Source: Candidatus Binatia bacterium
GTDB taxonomy: Bacteria > Desulfobacterota > Binatia > UBA12015
DNA length: 64,000 nt
Reading direction: 5' to 3'
Assembly: GCA_036563615.1 (NCBI GenBank)
Contig: DATCMB010000016.1
Location: 226,474 to 290,473 of the forward strand
The notes below the pieces were generated by a model. That model saw nothing but the letters and a program-made list of their open reading frames with translations. It did no database searches and was not told the origin of the DNA. Positions 34,984 to 42,566 of this stretch are shown here, piece after piece; position 1 is the first letter of the stretch; each line of letters begins with the position of its first letter. The translations under genes were made by a program, and so were the position numbers.

Positions 34984-35694
34984 TCAGCTCGCCGCCCCTG
35001 CGGCGTCGCCGGTCGCGGCGCGGCGCTGACGGAAGTCGACGGCGCGGTAGCGGCCGCGCTTCAGCGCCTCGACCAGGTCCTGCTCGTCGGCGATGTCGTC
35101 TTCGAACTCGGTCGCGCAGATGCCGATGAAGCTCACCAGGTGCGAGTCGCTGCCGCCGAAGCCGTGGTAGCCGTACTGCGCCATCAGGTCCTTGACGCGC
35201 TCGTTCTCGGCGGCCTTGCTGCCGCCGTTCAGCGCCTCGACCGCGACCACGCCCTCGAGCGGCGGCTTGGTCTCGTAGTGCGCGCACAGCCCGACGTTCG
35301 CGCGTCCGGGGTGGCACGGCACCGCGATGCCGCCCATGCGCGCGACCTCGGTGATCACCTCCTGCGCCGGCAGGCGGACGTTCGAGAAGTCGAAGCGGCG
35401 CAGGATGTCGGCATTGACGCCGTAGATCAGGATGTGCCCGTACTCGGTCTCGACCTCGGCGCCGCGCAGGATGCGAAACCCGTACTTGTCCTCGAGGTGG
35501 CGGTAGTCGGCGTGCGGGTCGAACTTGCGGTGCTCGGTGAGCACGAAGCCATCGAGCGGACGCTCGGCGCGCTTGCGCATGAGGATCTTGAGGTAGGCCT
35601 CGACGGGCGCGCGGCTGTCGTCGCTGGCCTCCGAGTGGAGATGCAGATCTAGGATCACGTGACTTCCCCGGCTGGGCGCCGCTTCCGCGGTCAC
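34984..35694 (-). CDS. PHP-domain phosphoesterase
   Basis: 236 residues from GTG 35694 behind AAGAGGCGG. Metal-binding PHP motifs in order: DLHLHSEASDD near 16-26, FVLTEHRKFD near 50-59, GAEVETEYGHI near 77-87, VPCHPGRANVG near 123-133 and FGGSDSHLV near 178-186. PHP proteins include histidinol phosphatase, polymerase-linked and nucleotidase activities; the precise substrate is unknown. It follows the DUF35 gene by 10 bases and may be co-transcribed with it. Confidence 0.83.
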   Translation of the reverse strand: MTAEAAPSRGSHVILDLHLHSEASDDSRAPVEAYLKILMRKRAERPLDGFVLTEHRKFDPHADYRHLEDKYGFRILRGAEVETEYGHILIYGVNADILRRFDFSNVRLPAQEVITEVARMGGIAVPCHPGRANVGLCAHYETKPPLEGVVAVEALNGGSKAAENERVKDLMAQYGYHGFGGSDSHLVSFIGICATEFEDDIADEQDLVEALKRGRYRAVDFRQRRAATGDAAGAAS

Positions 35695-35704
35695 CCGCCT
35701 CTTG

Positions 35705-36130
35705 CTACTCGCTCGCGACCGGCTTGAAGCGCGGGATCGCGATCTCGTCGTTCACGTCCTCGAACGTCACCTCGACCGGCATGCCGATCCGCACCTCGTC
35801 CGGCGGGCAGCCGACGATGTTGGTGAGCATCTGGATGCCTTCGTCGAGTGTCACGTACGCGAGCACGTAAGGCAACTCGTCGCGGAAGCCGGGCGCCTGG
35901 TTCTGATAGGTGACGGTGAAGGTGTAGACCGTGCCGCGGCCGCTCATGCGCTCCCAGCTCGCGTCGCTCGACAGACACTGCGGACACACGGCGCGCGGGT
36001 GGTAGCGCAGCGTGTTGCACGACGTGCAGCGCTGTAGCACGAGCTCGTGACGCCGGCACGCCTCCCAGAAGCCCTTCGACTCCTCGTCGATGCGCGGGAT
36101 CGGCTTCTTGTACGTCTTCTCCTTCTCCAC
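35705..36130 (-). CDS. Zn-ribbon OB-fold protein (DUF35), partner of the adjacent thiolase-like enzyme
   Basis: 141 residues. Rubredoxin-like zinc ribbon CTSCNTLRYHPRAVCPQC near 35-52 (two CxxC pairs) followed by the OB-fold (GTVYTFTVTYQNQAPGF, then PYVLAYVTLDEG). DUF35 proteins bind acyl-CoA and form complexes with thiolase-fold enzymes, as in the ChsH2/Ltp2 retro-aldolase of steroid side-chain breakdown. It sits 10 bases downstream of the 36141 thiolase-like gene. Confidence 0.87.
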   Translation of the reverse strand: MEKEKTYKKPIPRIDEESKGFWEACRRHELVLQRCTSCNTLRYHPRAVCPQCLSSDASWERMSGRGTVYTFTVTYQNQAPGFRDELPYVLAYVTLDEGIQMLTNIVGCPPDEVRIGMPVEVTFEDVNDEIAIPRFKPVASE

Positions 36131-36140
36131 GAGCTCGCCC

Positions 36141-37292
36141 CTACCCTGCGCCCAGGATCAGCGTCGCACCGCTGTGCTTGATGCCGAGCCAGCCGCCGGT
36201 GCCGTGGCAGAGCGCGATCTTTGCGTCCTCGACCTGACGCGCGCCCGCCTCGCCGCGCAGCTGACGCACCGCCTCGATCACCAGGAAGATGCCGCGCATG
36301 CCGGGATGGTTCGACGACAGCCCGCCGCCGTCGAGGTTCACCGGCAGCTCGCCACCGAGCCCGATGCGGCCGTTCTGCACGAACGCGCCGCCCTCGCCCG
36401 GCTTGCAGAAGCCGAGCGCCTCGAGCGTCGAGAGCACGGTGATCGTGAACGAGTCGTAGATCATGCACAGGTCGACGTCGGCATGCGTGACGCCGGCGCG
36501 CTCGAACGCCTTGGCGCCCGACTGGCGCGCCGCGATGTCGAGGATGTCGCGCTGGCCGATGCCGTTGTGCCGGTTCGCCACGCCCGCGCCGAGGACGAAA
36601 ACCGGCTTCCTGCGCAGGTCGCGCGCGCGCTCGGCGGAGGTGACGACCAGCGCGCCGCCGCCGTCCGAGATCACGCAGCAGTCGAGCAGGTGCAGCGGCG
36701 AGGAGATCATGCGCGACGCGAGCACGTCCTCGACGGTGATCGGATCGCGGTACTTGGCGTGCGGGTTGAGCGACGCGTGGCGGCGCATCGTGACCGCGAT
36801 CTCGGCGAGCTGCTCGCTCGTCGTGCCGTACTCGTACATGTGTCGCTGCGCGACCATCGCGTACGCGCCGACGATCGTCGGACCGTAGGGGATGTCGAAG
36901 TTGTCGGGCGGATCGGTCGAGAAGCCGCCGCCGGTGCCGATCGCGAAGCGCTCCGACGCCGCCGTGCTGCCGTAGGTGATGAGCACCGTGTGACACAGCC
37001 CGGCGCGGATCGCAGCGCCCGCGTACGCGACCTGCGCGACGAACGACGAGCCGCCGATCGCGGTCGAGTCGATCCAGTCGGGCTTCAGGTTCAGGTGGTG
37101 GCACATCGACAGCGCGCCGATCGGTCCGACGCCCGACGTCGCGTAGCCGTCGACGTCCTGGATGGTGAGCCCGGCGTCCTCGAGCGCGCCGCGCGCGCAC
37201 TCCGCAGCGATCTGGAACGCGGTCTTGTCCGGCGCCCAGCGACGCGGGTGCTCGTACGCGCCGACGATCGCGATCTCGTTGCGCAGGCTCAT
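36141..37292 (-). CDS. Thiolase-superfamily enzyme (SCP2/Ltp2-like, probable aldolase), module 1
   Basis: 383 residues from ATG 37292, overlapping the hydrolase stop in ATGA. Thiolase-fold features: GYATSGVG near 49-56, HHLNLKPDWID near 65-75, YDSFTITVLSTLEALGFCKPGEGGAFV near 285-311 and HGTGGWLG near the C-terminus. By eye, the position of the nucleophilic Cys in true thiolases is Gly81 in AIGGSSFVAQ. Lacking that Cys and paired with DUF35, it resembles Ltp2-type acyl-CoA retro-aldolases rather than a beta-ketothiolase. Substrate unknown. Confidence 0.83.
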   Translation of the reverse strand: MSLRNEIAIVGAYEHPRRWAPDKTAFQIAAECARGALEDAGLTIQDVDGYATSGVGPIGALSMCHHLNLKPDWIDSTAIGGSSFVAQVAYAGAAIRAGLCHTVLITYGSTAASERFAIGTGGGFSTDPPDNFDIPYGPTIVGAYAMVAQRHMYEYGTTSEQLAEIAVTMRRHASLNPHAKYRDPITVEDVLASRMISSPLHLLDCCVISDGGGALVVTSAERARDLRRKPVFVLGAGVANRHNGIGQRDILDIAARQSGAKAFERAGVTHADVDLCMIYDSFTITVLSTLEALGFCKPGEGGAFVQNGRIGLGGELPVNLDGGGLSSNHPGMRGIFLVIEAVRQLRGEAGARQVEDAKIALCHGTGGWLGIKHSGATLILGAG

Positions 37293-38098
37293 GCCGCGAG
37301 CTCCGCGACGAAGCGCTCGATGTGAGCGTTCACCTCGTCGGCCTTCTCGAGGTGCGCGACGTGTCCCGCGCCCGGCACCGTGACGAGCCGCGCCCGCGGC
37401 AGCGCGCGCGCGAGCTCGTCTGCGCCGTCGCGCGCGCACAGCTTGTCCGCCTCCCCGACCAGCACGAGCACCGGGCACGTCACGCGCGCGAGCCGCTCGG
37501 GAATCGTCGACGCGCGGTACGCCAGCATGTCGGAGAGGCGCACCCTCGGATCGGTCTTCACCATCTCGCTCCACCACTCGCGCATCACCGCCATGTCGGG
37601 CGCGTCGCCGAAGTACGGCGTGTCGAACTGCTGCCCGAGGCGGCCGCGCACGACGTCGCGCAGCTTCGCGATCGCGTCGTCCGGGATGGCCGCGCGCGCC
37701 GCGGTGCCGATCGTCACCACGCCGCGCACGCGCCCGGGCTCCGCGATCGCGACGGCGAGCGCGACGTGGCCGCCGAAGCCGTGCCCGATCAGCACTGCGG
37801 GCGGCGCACTGAGTCCGGCGAGCAGCGTGCGCACGTGCTCCGCGGCCTCGTCGACCGACTGCGGACCGTCGAGGCCGCTCGAGCGCCCGTGCGCCGGCAA
37901 GTCGAGCGCGACGGGGCTGTGCGCCGCGCCGAAGTGCGCGAGCTGGCGCGACCACAGCGGCGCGCTGCCGCCCTCGCCGTGGACGAAGACCAGGCACGTG
38001 CCACGCGAGAGCGCGGGCGGCTCGTCGGGCAGCGTCGTCGCTCCCGAATGTGCGTAGTTCAGCGCGAGATCGCCTGTTCGCAGGTACTTCGTCGGCAT
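37289..38098 (-). CDS. Alpha/beta-hydrolase-fold protein with Gly at the nucleophile position
   Basis: 269 residues from ATG 38098. Oxyanion motif VFVHGEGGSAPLW near 37-49, LDLPAHGRSSG near 65-75, nucleophile elbow LIGHGFGGH at 103-111 where the usual GHSxG Ser is Gly107, acid near VLVGEADKLCARD, and His in PGAGHVAHLEK near 242-252. Without the serine (or Cys/Asp) this fold cannot use the standard acyl- or alkyl-enzyme mechanism. It may use another mechanism, bind ligands only, or be inactive. It is the first gene of a unit with the thiolase-like enzyme and is divergent from the LuxR gene. Confidence 0.85.
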   Translation of the reverse strand: MPTKYLRTGDLALNYAHSGATTLPDEPPALSRGTCLVFVHGEGGSAPLWSRQLAHFGAAHSPVALDLPAHGRSSGLDGPQSVDEAAEHVRTLLAGLSAPPAVLIGHGFGGHVALAVAIAEPGRVRGVVTIGTAARAAIPDDAIAKLRDVVRGRLGQQFDTPYFGDAPDMAVMREWWSEMVKTDPRVRLSDMLAYRASTIPERLARVTCPVLVLVGEADKLCARDGADELARALPRARLVTVPGAGHVAHLEKADEVNAHIERFVAELAA

Positions 38099-38149
38099 GA
38101 CGTCTCCGAGCGGGCGCGTCCTGCTTACGAGCCGGCGCCGTGCCGGTCA

Positions 38150-38181
38150 ACCGCGCGGTCGCCTGCGCTCGACCGCGCGGT
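38150..38181. promoter_or_regulatory. Two tandem ACCGCGCGGT palindromes, two helical turns apart
   Basis: ACCGCGCGGT occurs at 38150-38159 and again at 38172-38181; the starts are 22 bp apart, so both lie on about the same face of the helix. They sit in the divergent region between the alpha/beta hydrolase (start 38098) and the LuxR-type regulator (start 38274). The spacing and symmetry fit dimeric operator sites, probably for the LuxR-type protein itself. A related GGTCG sequence occurs just after. Confidence 0.5.
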
Positions 38182-38273
38182 CGCTCGTTCGGTCGCAGGT
38201 CGCGCGCACGTGCACCAAACGTTTTGCATTGACTTCGACGGTGGCACGTGGTTCTCCGCAACGAGGCAGCTTC

Positions 38274-39446
38274 ATGGCCAGCCGACATCGGAAGCCCACC
38301 GAAGGCGACCTGCTCGGCGTCGTCGATGCGATCTACGCGGCCAGCGTGGATCCCGAGGCGTGGACGACGGTTCTGCGTCGCATCGTCGACGTGACGGGCG
38401 GCGAGGTCGCCGGCATCGTCGAGCACTCCCTGCGTGACGGTCGCGCCACCGTGCACACGATGTACGGCACGGACGAGCAGCAGACGCGCGCCTACGAGCG
38501 CGACTGGGCGCCGCGCAACATCTACCTGCACGCGAGCGGCGTTCCGGTGCGTCAAGGAGCGGTCCGCTTGAGTCACGAGCTGGTGCCGCTGCGTGAGGCG
38601 CTGCGCACGGAGTACGTCAACGACTTCCTGCTGCGCGAGGGCGTGCTGCACATCATGGGCAGCGTGCTGCGGGCGAGCCCGAGCAGCGCCGTCATCCTGC
38701 ACATCCTGCGCGCGCGCCACCGCGAGTGCTTCGACACCGGCGACGTGGCGGTCATGGAGCGGCTGCTGCCGCACATCCGGCGCGCGGAAGAGGTGCGACG
38801 CCGGCTCGCCGACGTCGATCTGCGCCACCGCGCCGCGGTCGAGGGTCTCGACCGCTTGACGATCGGCGTCGTCTTCCTCGACGAGCGCGGCATGATCTCG
38901 TTCTCCAACCGCGCCGCGGATCGCATGCTCAGCGCCGGCGACGGTCTCTCGGTGCGCGCCGGCAAGCTGCGCGCCGTCGACGCGCGCGAGCACGGAGCGC
39001 TCGAGCGCGCGGTGAGCGGCGCGTGCGGACGCGAGGGCGAGCTCGGGCCGAGCGGCGACACGCTGCTGATCTCGCGTGCCGCTTCGGGTCGCCAGCCGCT
39101 GGTCGTCATGGTGGCGGCGCTGACGCGCGAGGTACCGGGGCCGTGGGCCACCGGACCGGCCGCGATCGTGTTCATCACCGACCCGCACGCGACCGCGCCC
39201 GACGCGCAGATGATCCTGCGCCGTCTCTATGGCTTGACGCCCGCGGAGGCGAACTTCGCGCGCCACCTGGTCGAGGGCGGCCCGCTCGAGGACCTCGCCG
39301 ACCGGCTCGGCGTGACGCTCAACACCGCGCGCACGCACGTCAAGCGCCTGCTGATGAAGACCAGCACGCGCAGCCAGCGCGAGCTCATGCAGGTGCTGAT
39401 GGCGGCGACGCTCGCCTCGCGCCTCGGCGAGTCGGGCGGCGCTTGA
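38274..39446 (+). CDS. LuxR-type helix-turn-helix regulator with N-terminal sensor domain
   Basis: 390 residues from ATG 38274. The C-terminal HTH (about 322-383) reads YGLTPAEANFARHLVEGGPLEDLADRLGVTLNTARTHVKRLLMKTSTRSQRELMQVL. The N-terminal 300 residues contain a PAS-like part (LDRLTIGVVFLDERGMISFSNRAADRML near 193-220). There is no receiver domain, so it is probably ligand- rather than kinase-controlled. It is divergent from the alpha/beta hydrolase/thiolase-like/DUF35 unit and is the likely regulator of it through the tandem palindromes. Confidence 0.87.
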   Translation: MASRHRKPTEGDLLGVVDAIYAASVDPEAWTTVLRRIVDVTGGEVAGIVEHSLRDGRATVHTMYGTDEQQTRAYERDWAPRNIYLHASGVPVRQGAVRLSHELVPLREALRTEYVNDFLLREGVLHIMGSVLRASPSSAVILHILRARHRECFDTGDVAVMERLLPHIRRAEEVRRRLADVDLRHRAAVEGLDRLTIGVVFLDERGMISFSNRAADRMLSAGDGLSVRAGKLRAVDAREHGALERAVSGACGREGELGPSGDTLLISRAASGRQPLVVMVAALTREVPGPWATGPAAIVFITDPHATAPDAQMILRRLYGLTPAEANFARHLVEGGPLEDLADRLGVTLNTARTHVKRLLMKTSTRSQRELMQVLMAATLASRLGESGGA

Positions 39447-39543
39447 CGCTGGCTCGACGCCGGCTCGATGCCGCGCGAGCGGAAGTCCGCTCGGGACGCG
39501 ACAGCCGCGACGGCTCGACGCCGACGCTGCGAGTACACGTCCG

Positions 39544-40488
39544 CTAGGACGCGACGGCGCTGCGCCGGCTCGCGTCGCGCCACACCGGCGTCAGCCAGCT
39601 CGCGTACTTCGGATCGCCGCCGCGCGCGACCGAGCGGAAGCGCTCGGCGACCGCGCGCGTCACCGGGCCGATCGAGCCGTTGCCGATCACGCGACGGTCG
39701 ATGCTCGCGACCGGCGTCACCTCCGCGGCGGTGCCGGAGAGGAAGACCTCGTCGGCGACGTAGAGCTCGGTGCGCGAGATCTTGCGCTCGACGACCGGCA
39801 AGCCGAGCGGCGGCGCGGCCGCGAGCTCGAGGATGCTGCGCCGCGTGATCCCCTCGAGGTTGTCCGACGTCGACGGCGGCGACACGAGCTCGCCGCGGCG
39901 CACGATCAGCAGGTGCGCGGCGCTCGCCTCGCTGACCTCACCGGTCTCGGTGAGCACGATCGCGTCGTCGTAGCCGTTGCGCTTCGCCTCGGCGCGCGCG
40001 AGCGCCGAGTTCAGGTACGCGCCCGTCGGCTTGGCGCGCGCCGGGATCGCGTTGTCCGACACGCGTCGCCACGACGACACGCAGAGGTGAATCGACTCGC
40101 TCGTGAAGTAGCGCCCGAGCGGCAGGCAGTAGACGCTGAGCGAGATCGGCACGTCGGTGAGCGTCGGCGAGAGATCGTCGGAGTCGACGTAGATCAGCGG
40201 GCGGATGTAGTAGTCGGTGCGCGCGTCGTTGCGGCGCAGCAGCTCGAGGATGATCTCGCCGATCTCCTCCGCCGTCGCCGGCGCTTCGAGCCCGAGGATG
40301 CGCGCCGACTCGAGCAGCCGCGCCACGTGATCCTCGAGCCGGAACACGTAGAGCTCGCGCTTCTCCTCGCTCCAGTAAGCACGGATGCCGCCGAAGCAGC
40401 CGAGCCCGTAGTTCAGCGCCTTCGCCCGTACGGTGACGGTCGCCGCCTCGTCGTCGACGAACTGGTTGCGATGGTAGGTGATGCCCAC
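39544..40488 (-). CDS. ilvE: Branched-chain amino acid aminotransferase
   Basis: 314 residues from GTG 40488 with GGAGGA upstream. Class IV PLP aminotransferase: NYGLGCFGGIRAYW near 26-39, IRPLIYVDSDDLSP near 95-108, Schiff-base Lys153 in ARAKPTGAYLN, ETGEVSEASAAHLLIV near 181-196, and GITRRSILELA near 215-225. It carries out the last step of leucine, isoleucine and valine synthesis or the first of their breakdown. It is set between the two thiolase-like modules. Confidence 0.93.
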   Translation of the reverse strand: MGITYHRNQFVDDEAATVTVRAKALNYGLGCFGGIRAYWSEEKRELYVFRLEDHVARLLESARILGLEAPATAEEIGEIILELLRRNDARTDYYIRPLIYVDSDDLSPTLTDVPISLSVYCLPLGRYFTSESIHLCVSSWRRVSDNAIPARAKPTGAYLNSALARAEAKRNGYDDAIVLTETGEVSEASAAHLLIVRRGELVSPPSTSDNLEGITRRSILELAAAPPLGLPVVERKISRTELYVADEVFLSGTAAEVTPVASIDRRVIGNGSIGPVTRAVAERFRSVARGGDPKYASWLTPVWRDASRRSAVAS

Positions 40489-40622
40489 GTGTCCTCCGAC
40501 TCGCCCGCCGCGAGTGGCGGGCAAGGTGCAATTCCGCACAACCGCGGCGAGCAGGCAACCGTGCGCGTACGAGCGTGGGAACTTCGTGGGGAGGCTGCGC
40601 GTGCTTCGGCGCTTGCTGCGCG

Positions 40623-41054
40623 TCAGCGCGGGCGGAAGTGCAGCAGCGTGACCTGGTCGTCGACGCGCTCGAACACCGGCTCGACCGCCATGCCGATCTC
40701 GACCTTCTCCGGGTCGCAGTCGACGAGCCGCGTCGGCAGGCGCACGCCGGCGTCGAGCTCGACCACCGCATAGACGTACGGCGCGTGCGCGAAGAACCAC
40801 GGCGTGGTCGGCTTGCGCACGACGGTGAAGGTGTAGACGCGCCCCGTGCCCGCGACCTCCTCCCACGCGACGTCGCGCGACAGGCACGACGGGCAGAAGG
40901 CGCGCGGGTAGAAGATCAGCTTCGCGCACGCCTTGCAGCGCGGCAGCTCGATGCGACCCGCGGCGAGCGCGCGCCAGTACGGCGCCGCGTCGCCCTCGAC
41001 GGCCGGCAGCGGCCGCGGGAACGACATCTTGGCGAGGTCGGCGGCGTCGCTCAT
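40623..41054 (-). CDS. Zn-ribbon OB-fold protein (DUF35), partner of module 2 thiolase-like enzyme
   Basis: 143 residues from ATG 41054, overlapping the thiolase-like stop in ATGA. Zinc ribbon CKACAKLIFYPRAFCPSC near 40-57 and OB-fold segment GTGRVYTFTVVRKPTTPWF followed by PYVYAVVELDAGVRLPTRLVDC. Same architecture as the 35705 protein, but only moderately similar, so the two modules diverged long ago or came from different sources. Confidence 0.87.
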   Translation of the reverse strand: MSDAADLAKMSFPRPLPAVEGDAAPYWRALAAGRIELPRCKACAKLIFYPRAFCPSCLSRDVAWEEVAGTGRVYTFTVVRKPTTPWFFAHAPYVYAVVELDAGVRLPTRLVDCDPEKVEIGMAVEPVFERVDDQVTLLHFRPR

Positions 41055-42244
41055 GGCTCCCTCCCGAGGACCAGCGAGCACTCCTCGGTGAACGTGCCGC
41101 CGTTGCCGTGCACGAAGGCGACGTCGTTGCGCTTGACTTGACGCGCGCCGGCGCGCCCCATGACTTGACGCGCGCCCTCGACGACCAGCGTCATGCCGCC
41201 GCCGAGCCCCGGCTGGCCGAAGGACAGCATGCCGCCGTGCGTGTTGAGCGGGAAGTCGCCGGCGAACGTCAAGTCGTGCGATTCGACGAACGGACCGCCC
41301 TCGCCCTTCGCGCAGAAGCCCGCGTCCTCGAGCTCGATCAGCACCGCGCTCGTGTAGCAGTCGTAGATCTCGGCGAGCGTCACGTCCTGCGGCCCGAGCC
41401 CCGCCATCTCGAACGCGCGTCGCGCGGACTCGACGGTCGGCGTGACCAGGAAGTCCTCGCGCTGGAACGGATCGGGCTCGAGCGCCTCGCCGAAGCCGAG
41501 CACGTACGCGGGAGCATGCGGCAGGTCGCGCGCGCGCTCGGCGCTCGTGACGATCACCGCCTCGGCGCCGGTGCACGGCATCACCACCTCGAAGAGGTGC
41601 AGCGGGTCGCACACCATCGGCGAGGCGAGCACGTCGTCGATCGTCGCCGGCTTGCCGTGGAAGAGCGCGAGCGGGTTCTGCTGCGCGCTCGTGCGCTGGT
41701 CGGCGGCGATCTTCGCGAGCTGACGCGAGGTCGTGCCGTAGCGGTGCATGTGCAGCTTCGCCGCCATCGCGTAGTCCGCGTTCGCGCCCGCGGCGCCGTA
41801 GGGCAGCGTGAAGTCGCGCATCTGCGTCGCGAGCGGCGGCGGCTTCAAGTACATGCCCTTGGGATCCCACGTGTCGCCGTTGACGCAGAGCACGACGCGC
41901 GCGCGTCCGGTCGCGACCGCGGTCGCGGCGCGCGCGATCATGGCGCACGAGGTGGCGCCGCCGAGGTCGACGAAGTCGAGGTAGCGCGGCGAGAGCCCGA
42001 GGTGCTCGGCGACGATCGAGGGCCAGAGCATCGAGTACTGCATCATCGCGGGGCAGACGACGAGGCCGTCGACGTCGGCGCGCCCGAGGCCGGCGTCCTC
42101 GATCGCCGCGATGGAGGCCTCCGCGATCAGGCCGAGCGGCGTGCGGCCCTCGGGCGTCTTCGTGGGCTCGAGCTCCGCGAGCCCGACGATCGCGGCCTTG
42201 CCGCGCAGCGCGCGCGCGGCGGCGACGGACGTGCTGGTCGTCAT
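41051..42244 (-). CDS. Thiolase-superfamily enzyme (SCP2/Ltp2-like, probable aldolase), module 2
   Basis: 397 residues from ATG 42244. Thiolase-fold motifs include KAAIVGLAELEPTKTP near 16-31, DVDGLVVCPAMMQYS near 57-71, YDCYTSAVLIELEDAGFCAKGEGG near the C-terminal half, and HGNGGTFTEECSLVLG near the end. By eye, the nucleophilic-Cys site is Gly96 in DLGGATSCAM; a nearby Cys100 is four residues off. As with module 1, an aldolase acting on a CoA thioester with its DUF35 partner is the best guess. Confidence 0.83.
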   Translation of the reverse strand: MTTSTSVAAARALRGKAAIVGLAELEPTKTPEGRTPLGLIAEASIAAIEDAGLGRADVDGLVVCPAMMQYSMLWPSIVAEHLGLSPRYLDFVDLGGATSCAMIARAATAVATGRARVVLCVNGDTWDPKGMYLKPPPLATQMRDFTLPYGAAGANADYAMAAKLHMHRYGTTSRQLAKIAADQRTSAQQNPLALFHGKPATIDDVLASPMVCDPLHLFEVVMPCTGAEAVIVTSAERARDLPHAPAYVLGFGEALEPDPFQREDFLVTPTVESARRAFEMAGLGPQDVTLAEIYDCYTSAVLIELEDAGFCAKGEGGPFVESHDLTFAGDFPLNTHGGMLSFGQPGLGGGMTLVVEGARQVMGRAGARQVKRNDVAFVHGNGGTFTEECSLVLGREP

Positions 42245-42566
42245 GCGCGAGGCGTTATACGAGCGCGCGCGGTGGGAAGCCAAGCGCGGACGCGTCGGTT
42301 GTCTTGACCGGCGCGACGGTTGGGATCGCGCGCCCGCGCCCACGTCGTCGGCGCCCTGACGTCACCGTGCGGTGGCGTCACGCTCGTGCGCGGGTTTGGT
42401 GCAGGTGGGCGCGCCGCGATGTGGCCGGGTCCGGGGCCGCTCTCCCGAGCCGTCCTCGGCGGACGCGAGAGCCGCCGCGGTCCGCGCCGTGCGAGGCGCG
42501 GCACCGGACCCGGGCCCACCGCACCGCGCCCACCGGCACGAACCCAGCCCGGCGCGTGCACGGATC
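42245..42566. other. Intergenic region with palindromic repeat
   Basis: 322 bases between the module 2 thiolase-like gene and glyA. Apart from the palindromic repeat copy C it contains no gene I can support. A short inverted sequence GTCACCGTGCGGTGGCGTCAC precedes the repeat. Confidence 0.5.
42396..42541. repeat. Intergenic palindromic repeat, copy C (with long loop)
   Basis: The arms GTGCAGGTGGGCGCG/CCGGGTCCGG (42399-42434) and CCGGACCCGGGCCCACC/CGCGCCCACCGGCAC (42504-42539) are clearly related to copies A and B. Here the arms are separated by a 69-base GC-rich loop that can fold on itself. It lies immediately 3' of glyA on the minus strand and could act as a terminator or RNA stabiliser. 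Confidence 0.7.
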
